Shown: piece after piece, positions 15,149 to 23,505 of the stretch | Layout: each line of letters starts with the position of its first letter | Position numbering within the stretch: the stretch's first letter is position 1 | Assembly: GCA_027012955.1 (NCBI GenBank) | Contig: JALUYL010000077.1 | Span: forward strand, 1 to 36,012 | Source of the DNA: Sulfurovum sp. | Lineage (GTDB): Bacteria > Campylobacterota > Campylobacteria > Campylobacterales > Sulfurovaceae | DNA: 36,012 bases | Direction of reading: 5' to 3' | Made by a program: the position numbers and the translations under genes | Notes under the pieces: generated by a model | What the model was told of the DNA's origin: nothing | The model's input: only the letters and a program-made list of their open reading frames with translations | Database searches by the model: none

Positions 15149-16216
15149 ATGACTTTAGATACATTACGATTAAAAATAGATAGCCTTGATGATACACTGC
15201 TTAAGCTTTATAATGAGCGTATGGAGCTTGTACATCAAGTGGGTGAACTTAAAAACACTACAGGTGCACCTATCTATAGACCTGAACGTGAACAGGCTAT
15301 TTTAAATCGTCTAAAAAGTCAAAACGCGCAATCAGGTGGCAAGCTGACTGATGCAGCCATAGATGCACTTTTTTTAGAGATGTTTGCTGTGGCACGTAAC
15401 CTTGAACTTCCAGAAGGCGTAGCATTTTTAGGACCAGAAGCTAGCTTTACCCACCAAGCAGCAGAGAGTAAGTTTGGCGCTATGTCAGCATATATTCCTA
15501 TGGTATCTATACAGGGTATCTTTCGTGAAGTAGACAAGGGTACAGCAAAGTTTGGTGTGATACCTATCGAAAATTCATCCAATGGTATCGTGAGTGACAC
15601 GATTAATTGTCTGGATGAATATAATCTGAAAATCATCGCCGAAGTGATGATAGATGTGCATTTTGCTTTTGCTACACTAAGCGAGGATATCAAGCAGATT
15701 AAGAAGATTTATTCTAAAGATATCGCCTTTGGTCAGTGTAGAGCATTTTTACAAGACTTAGGGCTAGATGATGTAGAGTTGGTACCCGTGGAATCTACAG
15801 CAAAAGCTGCAAAATTAGCAGCGAATGATGACAGTACTGCAGCACTTTGCCCTGCTATCGCGGCTAAACTCTATAACTTGCCTATACGTTTTAACAATGT
15901 AGAAGACAATACCAACAACAGAACACGCTTTTTCATTATCTCCAATTTTGAAAATGCTTCTTCGGGGGATGATAAGACTTCATTGCTTGTGAGACTTTCA
16001 AATACCCCCGGTTCTTTGGTTGATTTTTTAAATCACTTTGAAGAAGCAGGGATTAACTTGACAAAGATTAAATCTCACATCGTTGAGGGCGAGTCCATCT
16101 TTTTTATAGAGTTCCACGGACATAAAGATGATACAAAAGTAAAAAATGTTTTAGAAACACTCAATGATGAAATAAAAGTGTTGGGCTCCTATGTTCGAGA
16201 AACAGATGATGTTTAA
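15149..16216 (+). CDS. pheA: Bifunctional chorismate mutase / prephenate dehydratase (P-protein)
   Basis: This 355-residue enzyme makes phenylpyruvate from chorismate in two steps of phenylalanine synthesis. Residues 1-90 form an AroQ chorismate mutase (LRLKIDSLDDTLLKLYNERMELVHQVGELK). Residues about 92-270 form prephenate dehydratase (VAFLGPEASFTHQAA, PIENSSNGIV and the catalytic NRTRFFII). Residues about 275-355 form an ACT domain. The ACT allosteric motif normally reading ESRP is KSHIV here (INLTKIKSHIVEGES), so phenylalanine feedback may be altered. It has GGACAG before the ATG and hisC follows 24 bp later. Confidence 0.95.
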   Translation: MTLDTLRLKIDSLDDTLLKLYNERMELVHQVGELKNTTGAPIYRPEREQAILNRLKSQNAQSGGKLTDAAIDALFLEMFAVARNLELPEGVAFLGPEASFTHQAAESKFGAMSAYIPMVSIQGIFREVDKGTAKFGVIPIENSSNGIVSDTINCLDEYNLKIIAEVMIDVHFAFATLSEDIKQIKKIYSKDIAFGQCRAFLQDLGLDDVELVPVESTAKAAKLAANDDSTAALCPAIAAKLYNLPIRFNNVEDNTNNRTRFFIISNFENASSGDDKTSLLVRLSNTPGSLVDFLNHFEEAGINLTKIKSHIVEGESIFFIEFHGHKDDTKVKNVLETLNDEIKVLGSYVRETDDV

Positions 16217-16240
16217 AAAAATGAAAAAGTAGAAATTGAA

Positions 16241-17335
16241 ATGAAGTTTAATAAAGTACTTGAAAATATAAAGACCTATGAAGCGGGAAAACCTATAGAA
16301 TTGGTAGTACGCGAATTTGGCATTGATGCCAAAGATGTCGTAAAACTAGCTTCCAATGAAAACCCTATAGGTACAAGTCCTGCAGTAGAAAAAGCCATTA
16401 TCAATAATGCCAGTAAAGCACATCTTTATCCTGATGATTCTATGTTTGAGCTAAAGGCAGCTTTGGCTTCAAAGTATGCAGTAAATGAAGACAATATTAT
16501 CATCGGAGCAGGTTCAGATCAAGTATTGGAGTTTATTTCTCGTGCTGTGTTAGATGAAAACACCTCTGTACTTATGTCCGCAGTAACTTTTGCTATGTAT
16601 GAAATATATGCAAAACAAATGGGTGCAAAGATATACAGAACAGCAAGCTACGCACACAAATATGATGAGTTTATGGAAGCATACCACATGCATAAACCAA
16701 AGATTATTTACCTCTGTACCCCAAACAACCCTACAGGAGATGCTACGAGTAAAGAAGAAGTACTCAAAATCATTCATGAGGTAGACAAAGAGACACTTAT
16801 CGTTGTAGATGGTGCGTATATGGAGTATGCCGCAGCAAAAGACAGTAAATATGCTATGGAACCAAATGACATACTTGATTTCCCAAATGTCATTTATTTA
16901 GGTACTTTTTCCAAAGCCTATGGTTTGGGCGGTATGCGTGTTGGGTATGGTATCGCAGACAGTGAGATGATAGAGCAACTTTACAAAATGAGACCACCGT
17001 TTAACATCTCTACACTTTCACTTGCAGCTGCGATTGAAGCGTGTCAAGATGAGACTTTTGTTAAGGAGTCAATTGTTTTACACCAAGAACAGATACAACG
17101 TTATGAAGCCTTTGCCAACGAGAACGGATTTACATATATTGAGAGTTATACAAACTTCATTACCTATCTATTCTCTGATGATATGGATTCGACAAAGATA
17201 GCAGATGCCCTGCTAAAACGAGGTGTCATCATACGTAACCTAGCTTCGTATGGTATGAATGCGATGCGTATTACTGTAGGTACTGCCAAACAAAATGATA
17301 TTTTCTTTAAACACTTTTTAGAAGCGCTTGCTTGA
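16241..17335 (+). CDS. hisC: Histidinol-phosphate aminotransferase
   Basis: This 364-residue fold-type I PLP aminotransferase converts imidazole acetol phosphate to histidinol phosphate. Motifs include [36 protein letters not shown] (substrate/PLP Asn), [10 protein letters not shown] and the PLP lysine in [16 protein letters not shown]. In Campylobacterota, with pheA beside it, the enzyme could also transaminate phenylpyruvate or prephenate; that broader role is inference. Its TGA stop overlaps the TTG start of the following small gene (TTGA). Confidence 0.93.
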   Translation: MKFNKVLENIKTYEAGKPIELVVREFGIDAKDVVKLASNENPIGTSPAVEKAIINNASKAHLYPDDSMFELKAALASKYAVNEDNIIIGAGSDQVLEFISRAVLDENTSVLMSAVTFAMYEIYAKQMGAKIYRTASYAHKYDEFMEAYHMHKPKIIYLCTPNNPTGDATSKEEVLKIIHEVDKETLIVVDGAYMEYAAAKDSKYAMEPNDILDFPNVIYLGTFSKAYGLGGMRVGYGIADSEMIEQLYKMRPPFNISTLSLAAAIEACQDETFVKESIVLHQEQIQRYEAFANENGFTYIESYTNFITYLFSDDMDSTKIADALLKRGVIIRNLASYGMNAMRITVGTAKQNDIFFKHFLEALA

Positions 17336-17550
17336 AAAAAGTACTTGTGGTAAAAGCATCGAAGGTGAAGGTGACCCCTTTTGTATTGGATGATTTTATG
17401 CAAGTTAAGCAGAGGCATGGTAGTATGACTAAAATTACAAAAAAATCCTTAAAAAATTTAGCCGATGATTTAGGACTCTCATATGATGATAAACAGATTG
17501 GTTTTACTAAAAAACTAATAACGGCATATTTAGAAAGACAGGTAAAATGA
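17332..17550 (+). CDS. Small conserved-looking protein between hisC and dxs, unknown function
   Basis: This 72-residue, basic, predicted helical protein starts at TTG inside the hisC stop (TTGA) and ends inside the dxs start (ATGA), so it is sandwiched in a fully overlapping trio. I recognise no family. The C-terminal half ([34 protein letters not shown]) has the spacing of a helix-turn-helix or SAP-like nucleic-acid-binding element, but this is only a resemblance. No RBS is visible for the TTG; reinitiation after hisC would explain its translation. An internal ATG at 17425 is the alternative start. Confidence 0.6.
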   Translation: MKKVLVVKASKVKVTPFVLDDFMQVKQRHGSMTKITKKSLKNLADDLGLSYDDKQIGFTKKLITAYLERQVK

Positions 17551-19349
17551 TGAACATAAAAGCACGTTCTATTGAAGAGTTGAACACCCTTGCAGAAGAG
17601 ATACGACAAAAGATTCTTGACACTGTCAGTAAAAATGGTGGACACCTCTCTTCAACTATGGGTGCAACCGATTTGATTGTAGCGATGCATAAAGTGTTTG
17701 ATGTTGAAAAAGACCCTTTTATCTTTGATGTGAGTCATCAAGCGTATGCGCATAAATTACTTACAGGACGGTGGGAGAGCTTTAGTACCTTGCGTCAGTT
17801 TGATGGTGTCTGTGGCTATACTAAGCCAAAAGAATCCAAATACGACTACTATGTGGCAGGGCACAGTTCTACATCCATTTCACTTGCTATAGGAGCTGCT
17901 AAAGCCATCGCACTAAAAGGTGAGGACAGAGTGCCTGTAGCCTTTATAGGCGATGGTTCTATGAGTGCGGGTATGGTGTATGAGGCACTTAATGAGCTTG
18001 GAGACAGAAAATACCCCGTTATCATCATTTTAAATGACAACGAGATGAGTATCGCAAAACCGATAGGGGCTATCTCTAAGTTACTGTCTCAAACAATGGC
18101 AGGCTCTTTTTACCAAAAATTTAAGGGTAAAGTCGAGAAAGTACTCGAACATCTACCTGAAAGCGCACACTATATGGCAAAACGCTTTGAAGAATCATTG
18201 AAGCTTATTACCCCCGGTATTTTATTTGAAGAGATGGGGATAGAATACATAGGCCCTGTTGATGGACATAATATAGAATCTCTCATAGAGACGATGGAAG
18301 TTGCCAAGGCATTGGGTAAACCTGTGATTATTCACGCGCAAACCACCAAGGGTAAAGGGTATGAAATCGCAGAGGGCACCAAAGAACATTGGCATGGCGT
18401 GAGTGCTTTTAATCTTAAAACGGGCATGTCACCTAAAAAAGATGGTGCCAAAGCGGCAACAGCTATCTTCTCAGAAACACTTGTGCAAATGGCGGATGAA
18501 GATGAGAAGATTGTCGGTGTTACAGCCGCCATGCCTTCTGGTACAGGTATGTCTGCGGCGATAGAGAAATATCCTGAACGTTTTTGGGATGTAGCTATTG
18601 CTGAACAGCATGCAGTTACATCTATGGGTCCTTTGGCAAAAGAAGGGTTTAAACCTTTTTGTACCATATACTCCACTTTTTTACAACGTGGCTTTGATCA
18701 GGTGATACATGACATCGCACTTATGGATTTAGGTGTAGCCTTTGCGATGGATAGAGCTGGTATCGTAGGTGAAGATGGTGAGACTCACCAAGGAGCCTTT
18801 GATATCTCTTATTTGAGAGGTATACCTAACATGACACTTCTCGCTCCCTATAATGAAACTACGATGAAACTTTGTATGGCATTTGCAAAAGAGTACACTC
18901 ATCCTTGTGCCTTTAGATACCCAAGAGGTGCCTTTTTAGCAGAGGACTGTGAAAGTCCAGCGTATGAATTAGGTAAATCTGTTTTACTTCAAGAGGGTGA
19001 TGAGATACTCTTTATTGGGTATGGAAACGGTGTAGGGCGTGCACAAAAGGTGGCTGAGCTTGTCGAAGTCAAAGTAGCTATCTTAGATTTACGTTTTGTG
19101 AAGCCATTAGATGTTGAGATGTTAGTGAACTTGAGCAAAAAGTATAAAAAATGGTTTGTATTTTCAGACTCAGCCAAAATGGGTGGTGTCGGTTCTGCTG
19201 TGTTAGAGTGTTTAAGCGAAAATGCTATACAAGATGTTTCGTTAACCTCTTTTGAGTATGATGATGCTTTTATTACCCATGGTAATACGAAGTTGGTTGA
19301 AGAGAGTTTGGGATTACTCCCTGAACAATTGGCAAAAAAAATATTGTAG
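17547..19349 (+). CDS. dxs: 1-deoxy-D-xylulose-5-phosphate synthase
   Basis: This 600-residue, thiamine diphosphate-dependent enzyme condenses pyruvate and glyceraldehyde-3-phosphate at the entry of the MEP isoprenoid pathway. Motifs include GGHLSSTMGATDLIVAMHKVFD, FDVSHQAYAHKLLTGR, the ThDP motif GDGSMSAGMVYEALNELG...ILNDNEMSIAKPIG, the Glu-activating AEQHAVTSMGPLAKEG, and RYPRG in the C-terminal domain. It is about 20 residues shorter than E. coli Dxs, as in Campylobacter. ATG at 17547 or 17550 are both possible. Its TAG stop (19347-19349) is part of the GTAG head of a palindromic repeat, so the element edge supplies the stop. Confidence 0.95.
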   Translation: MMNIKARSIEELNTLAEEIRQKILDTVSKNGGHLSSTMGATDLIVAMHKVFDVEKDPFIFDVSHQAYAHKLLTGRWESFSTLRQFDGVCGYTKPKESKYDYYVAGHSSTSISLAIGAAKAIALKGEDRVPVAFIGDGSMSAGMVYEALNELGDRKYPVIIILNDNEMSIAKPIGAISKLLSQTMAGSFYQKFKGKVEKVLEHLPESAHYMAKRFEESLKLITPGILFEEMGIEYIGPVDGHNIESLIETMEVAKALGKPVIIHAQTTKGKGYEIAEGTKEHWHGVSAFNLKTGMSPKKDGAKAATAIFSETLVQMADEDEKIVGVTAAMPSGTGMSAAIEKYPERFWDVAIAEQHAVTSMGPLAKEGFKPFCTIYSTFLQRGFDQVIHDIALMDLGVAFAMDRAGIVGEDGETHQGAFDISYLRGIPNMTLLAPYNETTMKLCMAFAKEYTHPCAFRYPRGAFLAEDCESPAYELGKSVLLQEGDEILFIGYGNGVGRAQKVAELVEVKVAILDLRFVKPLDVEMLVNLSKKYKKWFVFSDSAKMGGVGSAVLECLSENAIQDVSLTSFEYDDAFITHGNTKLVEESLGLLPEQLAKKIL

Positions 19350-19410
19350 GGGTAGACCCATGTGTCTGCCCTATGAATTTTAAAGGGTAAACACACGGGT
19401 TTACCCCTAC
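19346..19410. repeat. Paired GTAG-headed hairpins (BIME-like, units 2 and 3) after dxs
   Basis: The left unit (plus strand) is GTAG, GGGTAGAC-CCATGT-GTCTGCCC (19346-19371). The right unit (minus strand) is GTAG, GGGTAAAC-CCGTGT-GTTTACCC (19410-19385). The two face each other with GTAG heads outward. Stems differ by paired substitutions (G-C to A-T, and T-G wobble to T-A) and loops differ by one base, which argues that the hairpin is conserved. The dxs stop is inside the left GTAG. Confidence 0.85.
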
Positions 19411-19492
19411 GGGTTGGATTTTAAAAAGTATCTTGCGAGATATTTTTTTAAGTTCAGTGACAGTGAACAAAAAAAAGTTAAGGATTTAAAAA

Positions 19493-20650
19493 ATGGCTAA
19501 CCAATACATTTTTACAAGTGAATCAGTAACCGAAGGTCATCCAGATAAAATGGCTGATCAGATCTCAGATGCTATATTAGATTATATCATCGCAAGAGAT
19601 CCACAAGCTAGAGTAGCATGTGAGACGTTAGTGAGCAATGGTTTTTGTGTTATCGCAGGAGAACTAAAAACAACAGCGTACGCACCTATGCAAGAGATTG
19701 CAAGAGAGGTGATAAAAGAGATAGGCTATACTGATGCAATGTACGGATTTGATTACCGTTCTGCGGGTGTACTTAATGGTGTAGGTGAACAAAGTCCCGA
19801 TATCAACCAAGGAGTAGATCAAGCAGATGGTGAGATCGGTGCAGGGGACCAAGGACTTATGTTCGGGTACGCTTGTAAAGAGACACCAGAGCTTATGCCT
19901 CTACCTATCTCTTTGGCGCATAAAATTACTGCAAAACTTGCAGAAGTACGTAAAAATGGTACTGTCCCGTTCTTACGCCCAGATGGTAAAGCACAGGTCT
20001 CTGTGAAGTATGTAGATGGAAAACCTGTGGCTATCGATACGATAGTGGTTTCTACACAACACCATGACAATGTTACCTTAGAACAAGTACAAAAAGCGGT
20101 ACTTGAAGAGGTGATTAAAGCAGTCATCCCTGCTGAACTTATGAGTGACGATATCACTTATCACATCAACCCTACAGGGCGTTTTGTAATTGGTGGTCCT
20201 CAAGGTGATGCAGGGCTTACAGGTAGAAAAATTATCGTAGACACTTATGGCGGTTCTTGCCCTCATGGAGGAGGCGCTTTTTCTGGTAAAGACCCTACAA
20301 AAGTTGACCGTTCTGCTGCGTATGCAGCCAGATATGTGGCTAAAAACCTAGTAGCAGCAGGGGCTTGTGAAAAAGCAACACTGCAAATAGCCTATGCTAT
20401 TGGTGTGGCAAAACCCGTGTCTATTTATGTAGATACACATGGTACAGCCAATGTGGATGAAGATCAGATTGTCGCATGTGTTTCAGACCTTTTTGATTTG
20501 ACACCTAAAGGTATTATGGAAGAGCTTGATTTGTTGAGACCTATCTATAAAAAAACAGCAGCGTATGGTCACTTTGGTAGGGAAGATGCTTCTTTTACTT
20601 GGGAACAAACACCTCGAATAGAAGAAATAAAAAAATATTTAAAACTTTAA
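19493..20650 (+). CDS. metK: S-adenosylmethionine synthetase
   Basis: MetK makes S-adenosylmethionine from methionine and ATP. The 385-residue protein begins [28 protein letters not shown] and contains the [24 protein letters not shown] active-site motif and the P-loop-like [23 protein letters not shown]. Length is standard. AAGGATT lies before the ATG at 19493. The 143-bp upstream spacer is mostly the paired GTAG repeat. No SAM riboswitch can be recognised, and none is expected in this phylum. Confidence 0.97.
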   Translation: MANQYIFTSESVTEGHPDKMADQISDAILDYIIARDPQARVACETLVSNGFCVIAGELKTTAYAPMQEIAREVIKEIGYTDAMYGFDYRSAGVLNGVGEQSPDINQGVDQADGEIGAGDQGLMFGYACKETPELMPLPISLAHKITAKLAEVRKNGTVPFLRPDGKAQVSVKYVDGKPVAIDTIVVSTQHHDNVTLEQVQKAVLEEVIKAVIPAELMSDDITYHINPTGRFVIGGPQGDAGLTGRKIIVDTYGGSCPHGGGAFSGKDPTKVDRSAAYAARYVAKNLVAAGACEKATLQIAYAIGVAKPVSIYVDTHGTANVDEDQIVACVSDLFDLTPKGIMEELDLLRPIYKKTAAYGHFGREDASFTWEQTPRIEEIKKYLKL

Positions 20651-20681
20651 TATAATATTAATTATCAATACTGTTTAAACT

Positions 20682-20720
20682 TCGCTCTGTTGGGAAATAG
20701 AGCGATGTAGGTGTTTTTTT
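20682..20720 (+). terminator. Candidate terminator after metK
   Basis: A perfect 7-bp stem TCGCTCT/AGAGCGA with a 10-base loop (20682-20705) is followed after 8 bases by seven T. The distance from stem to T-run is longer than usual, so the call is moderate. Confidence 0.5.
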
Positions 20721-20762
20721 GTGAATCGCTTTAAGATTAAAGATTTATTTAATTTTTTTTGC

Positions 20763-20790
20763 TATAGTTTGAGTATATTTTAATAAAAGG
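20763..20790 (+). promoter_or_regulatory. Promoter and RBS of the ferredoxin gene
   Basis: A T-tract followed by TTGCTATAGT (-10 at 20763-20768) is typical of the T-rich, -35-poor sigma-70 promoters of Campylobacterota. AAAGG at 20786-20790 is 7 bases before the ATG at 20798, but only 1 base before the ATG at 20792, so the second ATG is chosen. Confidence 0.6.
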
Positions 20791-20797
20791 AATGAAA

Positions 20798-21160
20798 ATG
20801 GCAGTAATTATTAATGATACTTGTATCAACTGTGCGGCTTGTATTGACGAATGTCCAGTAGAAGCAATTGTAGATGAGGATGATAATCCAACGGGTGAGG
20901 AGTACTACTATGTATATCCAGATAAATGTGTTGAGTGTGTAGATCACTTTGATTCTCCAGCATGTGCTGAAGCTTGTCCAACAGAAGATTGTATTACTTG
21001 GGATATGCCTTTTACAGCAGAGAATAAAGAGTACTTTTCTGGTGACAATTACTTAGATGGTAAAGGTTACGGTATTGATGATGCTGATGCTCAAATGCCT
21101 TTTAGAGATGATATCTCTGCTGAAGATAGAGCAGCAAGAAGATCAGTAGTAGAAGATTAA
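20798..21160 (+). CDS. 2[4Fe-4S] ferredoxin, Alvin (YfhL/FdxA) type
   Basis: This 120-residue electron carrier has cluster I ligands in CINCAACIDECP (CX2CX2CX3CP) and cluster II ligands in CVECVDHFDSPACAEACP (CX2CX8CX3CP). The 8-residue insertion between the second and third ligands, and a long acidic C-terminal tail (about residues 70-120), mark the Allochromatium vinosum type, known for very low and split redox potentials. An additional Cys (PTEDC) follows cluster II. In Campylobacterota such ferredoxins serve pyruvate and 2-oxoglutarate oxidoreductases and reverse-TCA carboxylations; that partner is inference. It is monocistronic, with its own promoter and terminator. Confidence 0.92.
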   Translation: MAVIINDTCINCAACIDECPVEAIVDEDDNPTGEEYYYVYPDKCVECVDHFDSPACAEACPTEDCITWDMPFTAENKEYFSGDNYLDGKGYGIDDADAQMPFRDDISAEDRAARRSVVED

Positions 21161-21180
21161 TCTCTACGAAAAGATAGAAT

Positions 21181-21208
21181 AAAGGCTACTTCTCGGTAGT
21201 CTTTTCTT
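21181..21208 (+). terminator. Rho-independent terminator after the ferredoxin gene
   Basis: The stem AGGCTAC-TTCTC-GGTAGTCT (7-8 bp including one G-T pair) is followed at once by TTTTCTT. It lies about 20 bases after the stop. Confidence 0.75.
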
Positions 21209-21257
21209 AGAAAGAACATCTCGAAAAAATTTCAACTTATTTTAATGTATTTTTAGA

Positions 21258-21263
21258 TAAAAT
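21258..21263 (+). promoter_or_regulatory. -10 box TAAAAT for ndk
   Basis: TTTTTAGATAAAATTCC matches the motif seen before lysA. The predicted leader is about 55 bases, and AGGAA precedes the ATG at 21326. Confidence 0.5.
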
Positions 21264-21325
21264 TCCGCCCAAATACTCTCCACATAACTTAATTTGGAAG
21301 TAAATTATCGCTTTAGGAATATAAG

Positions 21326-21739
21326 ATGGAACAAACATTATCAATCATCAAACCAGATGCAGTAGCAAAAAATGTCGTAGGTCAAATTTTGGCTAGATTT
21401 GAAGCAGCAAACCTTAGAATTGCAGCAACAAAAAAAATCAGACTAAGTAGAGTAGATGCAGAAGCATTTTACGCTATCCACGCTGAAAGACCTTTCTTTA
21501 AAGACCTTGTAGACTTCATGATTTCTGGTCCAGTTGTAGTAACTGTACTTGAAGGTGAAAATGCAATGCAAACAAACAGAGATCTTATGGGTGCTACTAA
21601 CCCTGCTGAAGCAGAAGCTGGTACTATCAGAGCTGACTTTGCAGATAGCATCGATGCGAATGCAGTACATGGTTCTGACTCTGTTGAAAATGCAACAAAC
21701 GAAATCAATTTCTTTTTTGCACAGAGAGAGATTAATTAG
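21326..21739 (+). CDS. ndk: Nucleoside diphosphate kinase
   Basis: This 137-residue enzyme balances nucleoside triphosphates by phosphate transfer through an active-site histidine. It shows [64 protein letters not shown] and the catalytic His in [12 protein letters not shown]. Length and motifs are complete. It is preceded by its own promoter-like sequence and followed by copy B of the composite palindromic repeat. Confidence 0.97.
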   Translation: MEQTLSIIKPDAVAKNVVGQILARFEAANLRIAATKKIRLSRVDAEAFYAIHAERPFFKDLVDFMISGPVVVTVLEGENAMQTNRDLMGATNPAEAEAGTIRADFADSIDANAVHGSDSVENATNEINFFFAQREIN

Positions 21740-21746
21740 ATAGGAC

Positions 21747-21824
21747 GGAGAATGGGCAAAGCCCATCTTTCCTACGCTAACGCTGAGTTAATTTCAGCAG
21801 TTGGCTCATGCGACTTGTCGCATA
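21747..21824. repeat. Composite palindromic repeat, copy B
   Basis: The first part, on the minus strand, is GTAG (21775-21772) followed by a stem with GATGGGC-TTT-GCCCATT at its tip. The shared core CTACGCTAACGCT (21772-21784) follows. The second part is TTCAGCAGTTGGCTC then ATGCGAC-TT-GTCGCAT (21808-21823), a perfect 7-bp stem. It matches copy A (6750-6848) in order and in the second part almost base for base; the stem differs by T-A to C-G. Confidence 0.75.
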
Positions 21825-21851
21825 AATAAATATAAAGTAAGGGATAACCTT

Positions 21852-22226
21852 ATGGTAATTGTATTTGACAAAATAAATTCCACAGCAAAACCCATTGAAC
21901 TTTCTTCAAAGGGTGTGACGCTTGATGGAACATTACAAAAAAGTGGTTATCATCAAGTAACTTTGGATGCGACACTAAATGGATACTTTGATTTAGAGTG
22001 TGATAGATGTGGTGACACATACAACTATGATATGAACTCTAAGTTAAGATTGAAGTTGAGTGATCTTGTTTCTGAAGATAAAGTTGATTTAGATATAATT
22101 GAATTTTTAGATGGCAAAATAGACCTTTTGTACATACTAGAGAGTGAAATTACATCAGTAGAAAGTTCTTATCATTATTGTGACAAATGTGACGGTAATG
22201 ATGAAGATTTTGAGATTGAATATTAA
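21852..22226 (+). CDS. DUF177 / YceD-type protein
   Basis: This 124-residue protein belongs to the DUF177 (YceD) family, almost always encoded just before rpmF. It has the CDRCGDTY motif (first zinc-like Cys pair at CxxC), a middle acidic region and a second CDKCDG pair near the C-terminus, so it may bind a metal. YceD proteins are linked to 23S rRNA accumulation in plants and bacteria; the precise role is not settled. The ATG at 21852 is chosen; the ORF-track TTG at 21801 lies inside a palindromic repeat. rpmF follows 11 bp later. Confidence 0.85.
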   Translation: MVIVFDKINSTAKPIELSSKGVTLDGTLQKSGYHQVTLDATLNGYFDLECDRCGDTYNYDMNSKLRLKLSDLVSEDKVDLDIIEFLDGKIDLLYILESEITSVESSYHYCDKCDGNDEDFEIEY

Positions 22227-22237
22227 AAGGATATAAC

Positions 22238-22399
22238 ATGGCAGTACCTAAGAGACGTGTGAGTCACACAAGAGCAGCGAAAAGAAGAACACATTACAAA
22301 TTGACATTACCAATGCCTGTAAAAGATGCAGATGGAACATGGAGAATGCCTCACCACATGAACATGACTACTGGTGAGTACAAAACAACTAAAGTGTAA
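22238..22399 (+). CDS. rpmF: 50S ribosomal protein L32
   Basis: This 53-residue protein is too short for the ORF track. It reads [22 protein letters not shown] and continues with [17 protein letters not shown], the L32 pattern: MAVPK(R/K)(R/K)(V/T)S..R...RR.H..L, then P.C...G.Y... The zinc-type CxxC pairs of many L32 proteins are replaced by HH and T, so this is the zinc-independent form. AAAGGAT precedes the ATG. plsX begins 3 bp after the stop, making the DUF177-rpmF-plsX-fabH run almost seamless. Confidence 0.95.
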   Translation: MAVPKRRVSHTRAAKRRTHYKLTLPMPVKDADGTWRMPHHMNMTTGEYKTTKV

Positions 22400-22402
22400 T
22401 TG

Positions 22403-23392
22403 ATGATACGCATCGCAATTGACGCAATGGGTGGGGACTTCGGTCCCGAACCTATAATAGAAGGTGTAATACAAGCGCTGGATGAAAAACAATTCTTGCC
22501 TATACTTGTAGGCGATAAAGAACAAATTTTAGAACATCTCCCACAATATTATGTTGATAAAGTAGAGTTTGAACAGTCTTCTGATGTGATTGCTATGTCT
22601 GATGCAGCGACAGATGCATTGAAACGTAAAGATTCGTCTATTTTTAAAGCAGTTGAACTTGTACGTGATGGCAAAGCTGACGCAGTACTTTCAGCAGGAC
22701 ATTCAGGGGCTACTATGACTGCTGCTACTTTACGTATGGGTAGAATTCCTGGTATTAAAAAACCGGCACTTGCAACATTAATGCCTAGTATTACTAAAGA
22801 TAAAACATTGGTACTTGATGTGGGTTCTGTGACAGACTGTAAACCTGAAAATCTTTTTCAGTTTGGTGCTATGGGTGAAGCCTATGCAGCAAAAATTATG
22901 AAGATTAAAAATCCTAAAGTAGGACTTTTAGCCAATGGTAGTGAAGACTCTAAAGGGAATGAACTTACAAAGGCAACTTTCCCATTATTGAAAGCTTTAG
23001 ATGGATTTATCGGTAATGTTGAAGGAAAAGATATCTTCAATGGTAAAGTAAGTGTGGTTGTTTGTGATGGATTTACAGGTAACATCTTGCTGAAAACTGC
23101 AGAAGGTGCAGTCTCAACCATTTTTGACTTGATGAAGCAGTACATACGTAAATCACTCCCTGCAAAAGTAGGTGCTTTGATGATGAAGAAAAAAGTCTTT
23201 GGAAACATGAAAAAGCAAGTAGATAAAGATGAGTATGGTGGAGCACCATTGCTTGGACTCAAAGGCTGTGCTATCATTTCTCATGGAGCATCTAGCCCTA
23301 AAGCTATCAAAAATGCAGTGTTTCAAGCTATCTCTTATGTAGAGTCAGATGTCAATACAAGCATCGAAGCGATTTTAGAAAAAAGCGCATAA
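22403..23392 (+). CDS. plsX: Phosphate acyltransferase PlsX
   Basis: PlsX converts acyl-ACP to acyl-phosphate for the PlsY step of phospholipid synthesis; it is a peripheral membrane enzyme. The 329-residue protein begins MIRIAIDAMGGDFGPEPIIEG and has VLSAGHSGATMTAATLRMGRIPGIKKPALATLMP, VLDVGSVTDCKPENLFQFG, GLLANGSEDSKGN and VCDGFTGNILLKTAEG. The ATG at 22403 is used rather than the TTG at 22400. It is placed with rpmF and fabH as in many bacteria, coupling ribosome and lipid synthesis. Confidence 0.96.
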   Translation: MIRIAIDAMGGDFGPEPIIEGVIQALDEKQFLPILVGDKEQILEHLPQYYVDKVEFEQSSDVIAMSDAATDALKRKDSSIFKAVELVRDGKADAVLSAGHSGATMTAATLRMGRIPGIKKPALATLMPSITKDKTLVLDVGSVTDCKPENLFQFGAMGEAYAAKIMKIKNPKVGLLANGSEDSKGNELTKATFPLLKALDGFIGNVEGKDIFNGKVSVVVCDGFTGNILLKTAEGAVSTIFDLMKQYIRKSLPAKVGALMMKKKVFGNMKKQVDKDEYGGAPLLGLKGCAIISHGASSPKAIKNAVFQAISYVESDVNTSIEAILEKSA

Positions 23393-23404
23393 CCCCATTA
23401 TTAA

Positions 23405-23431
23405 AGGGAACAAGTCGTGGCTTGCTTCCCA
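23405..23431. repeat. Hairpin in the plsX-fabH spacer
   Basis: GGGAACAAG-TCGTGG-CTTGCTTCCC forms a 9-bp stem with one bulged C. No T-run and no GTAG head are present. It may be a different palindromic element. Confidence 0.45.
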
Positions 23432-23505
23432 TTTTCTCACTCATTTTTAGAAGTTCCCTATCAAACTTATGGTAAAATAAATCCAATAATGTGTTAAGGA
23501 TAATT

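Noticed and set aside
19385-19410. Dxs-metK hairpins as a SAM riboswitch for metK
   Set aside because: The structure is two simple GTAG hairpins of the dispersed family, with no conserved SAM-riboswitch core and no T-run.
21801-21851. Longer N-terminus (MAHATCRINKYKVRDNL) for the DUF177 protein
   Set aside because: The TTG and the first codons lie inside a palindromic repeat; homology starts at the ATG at 21852.
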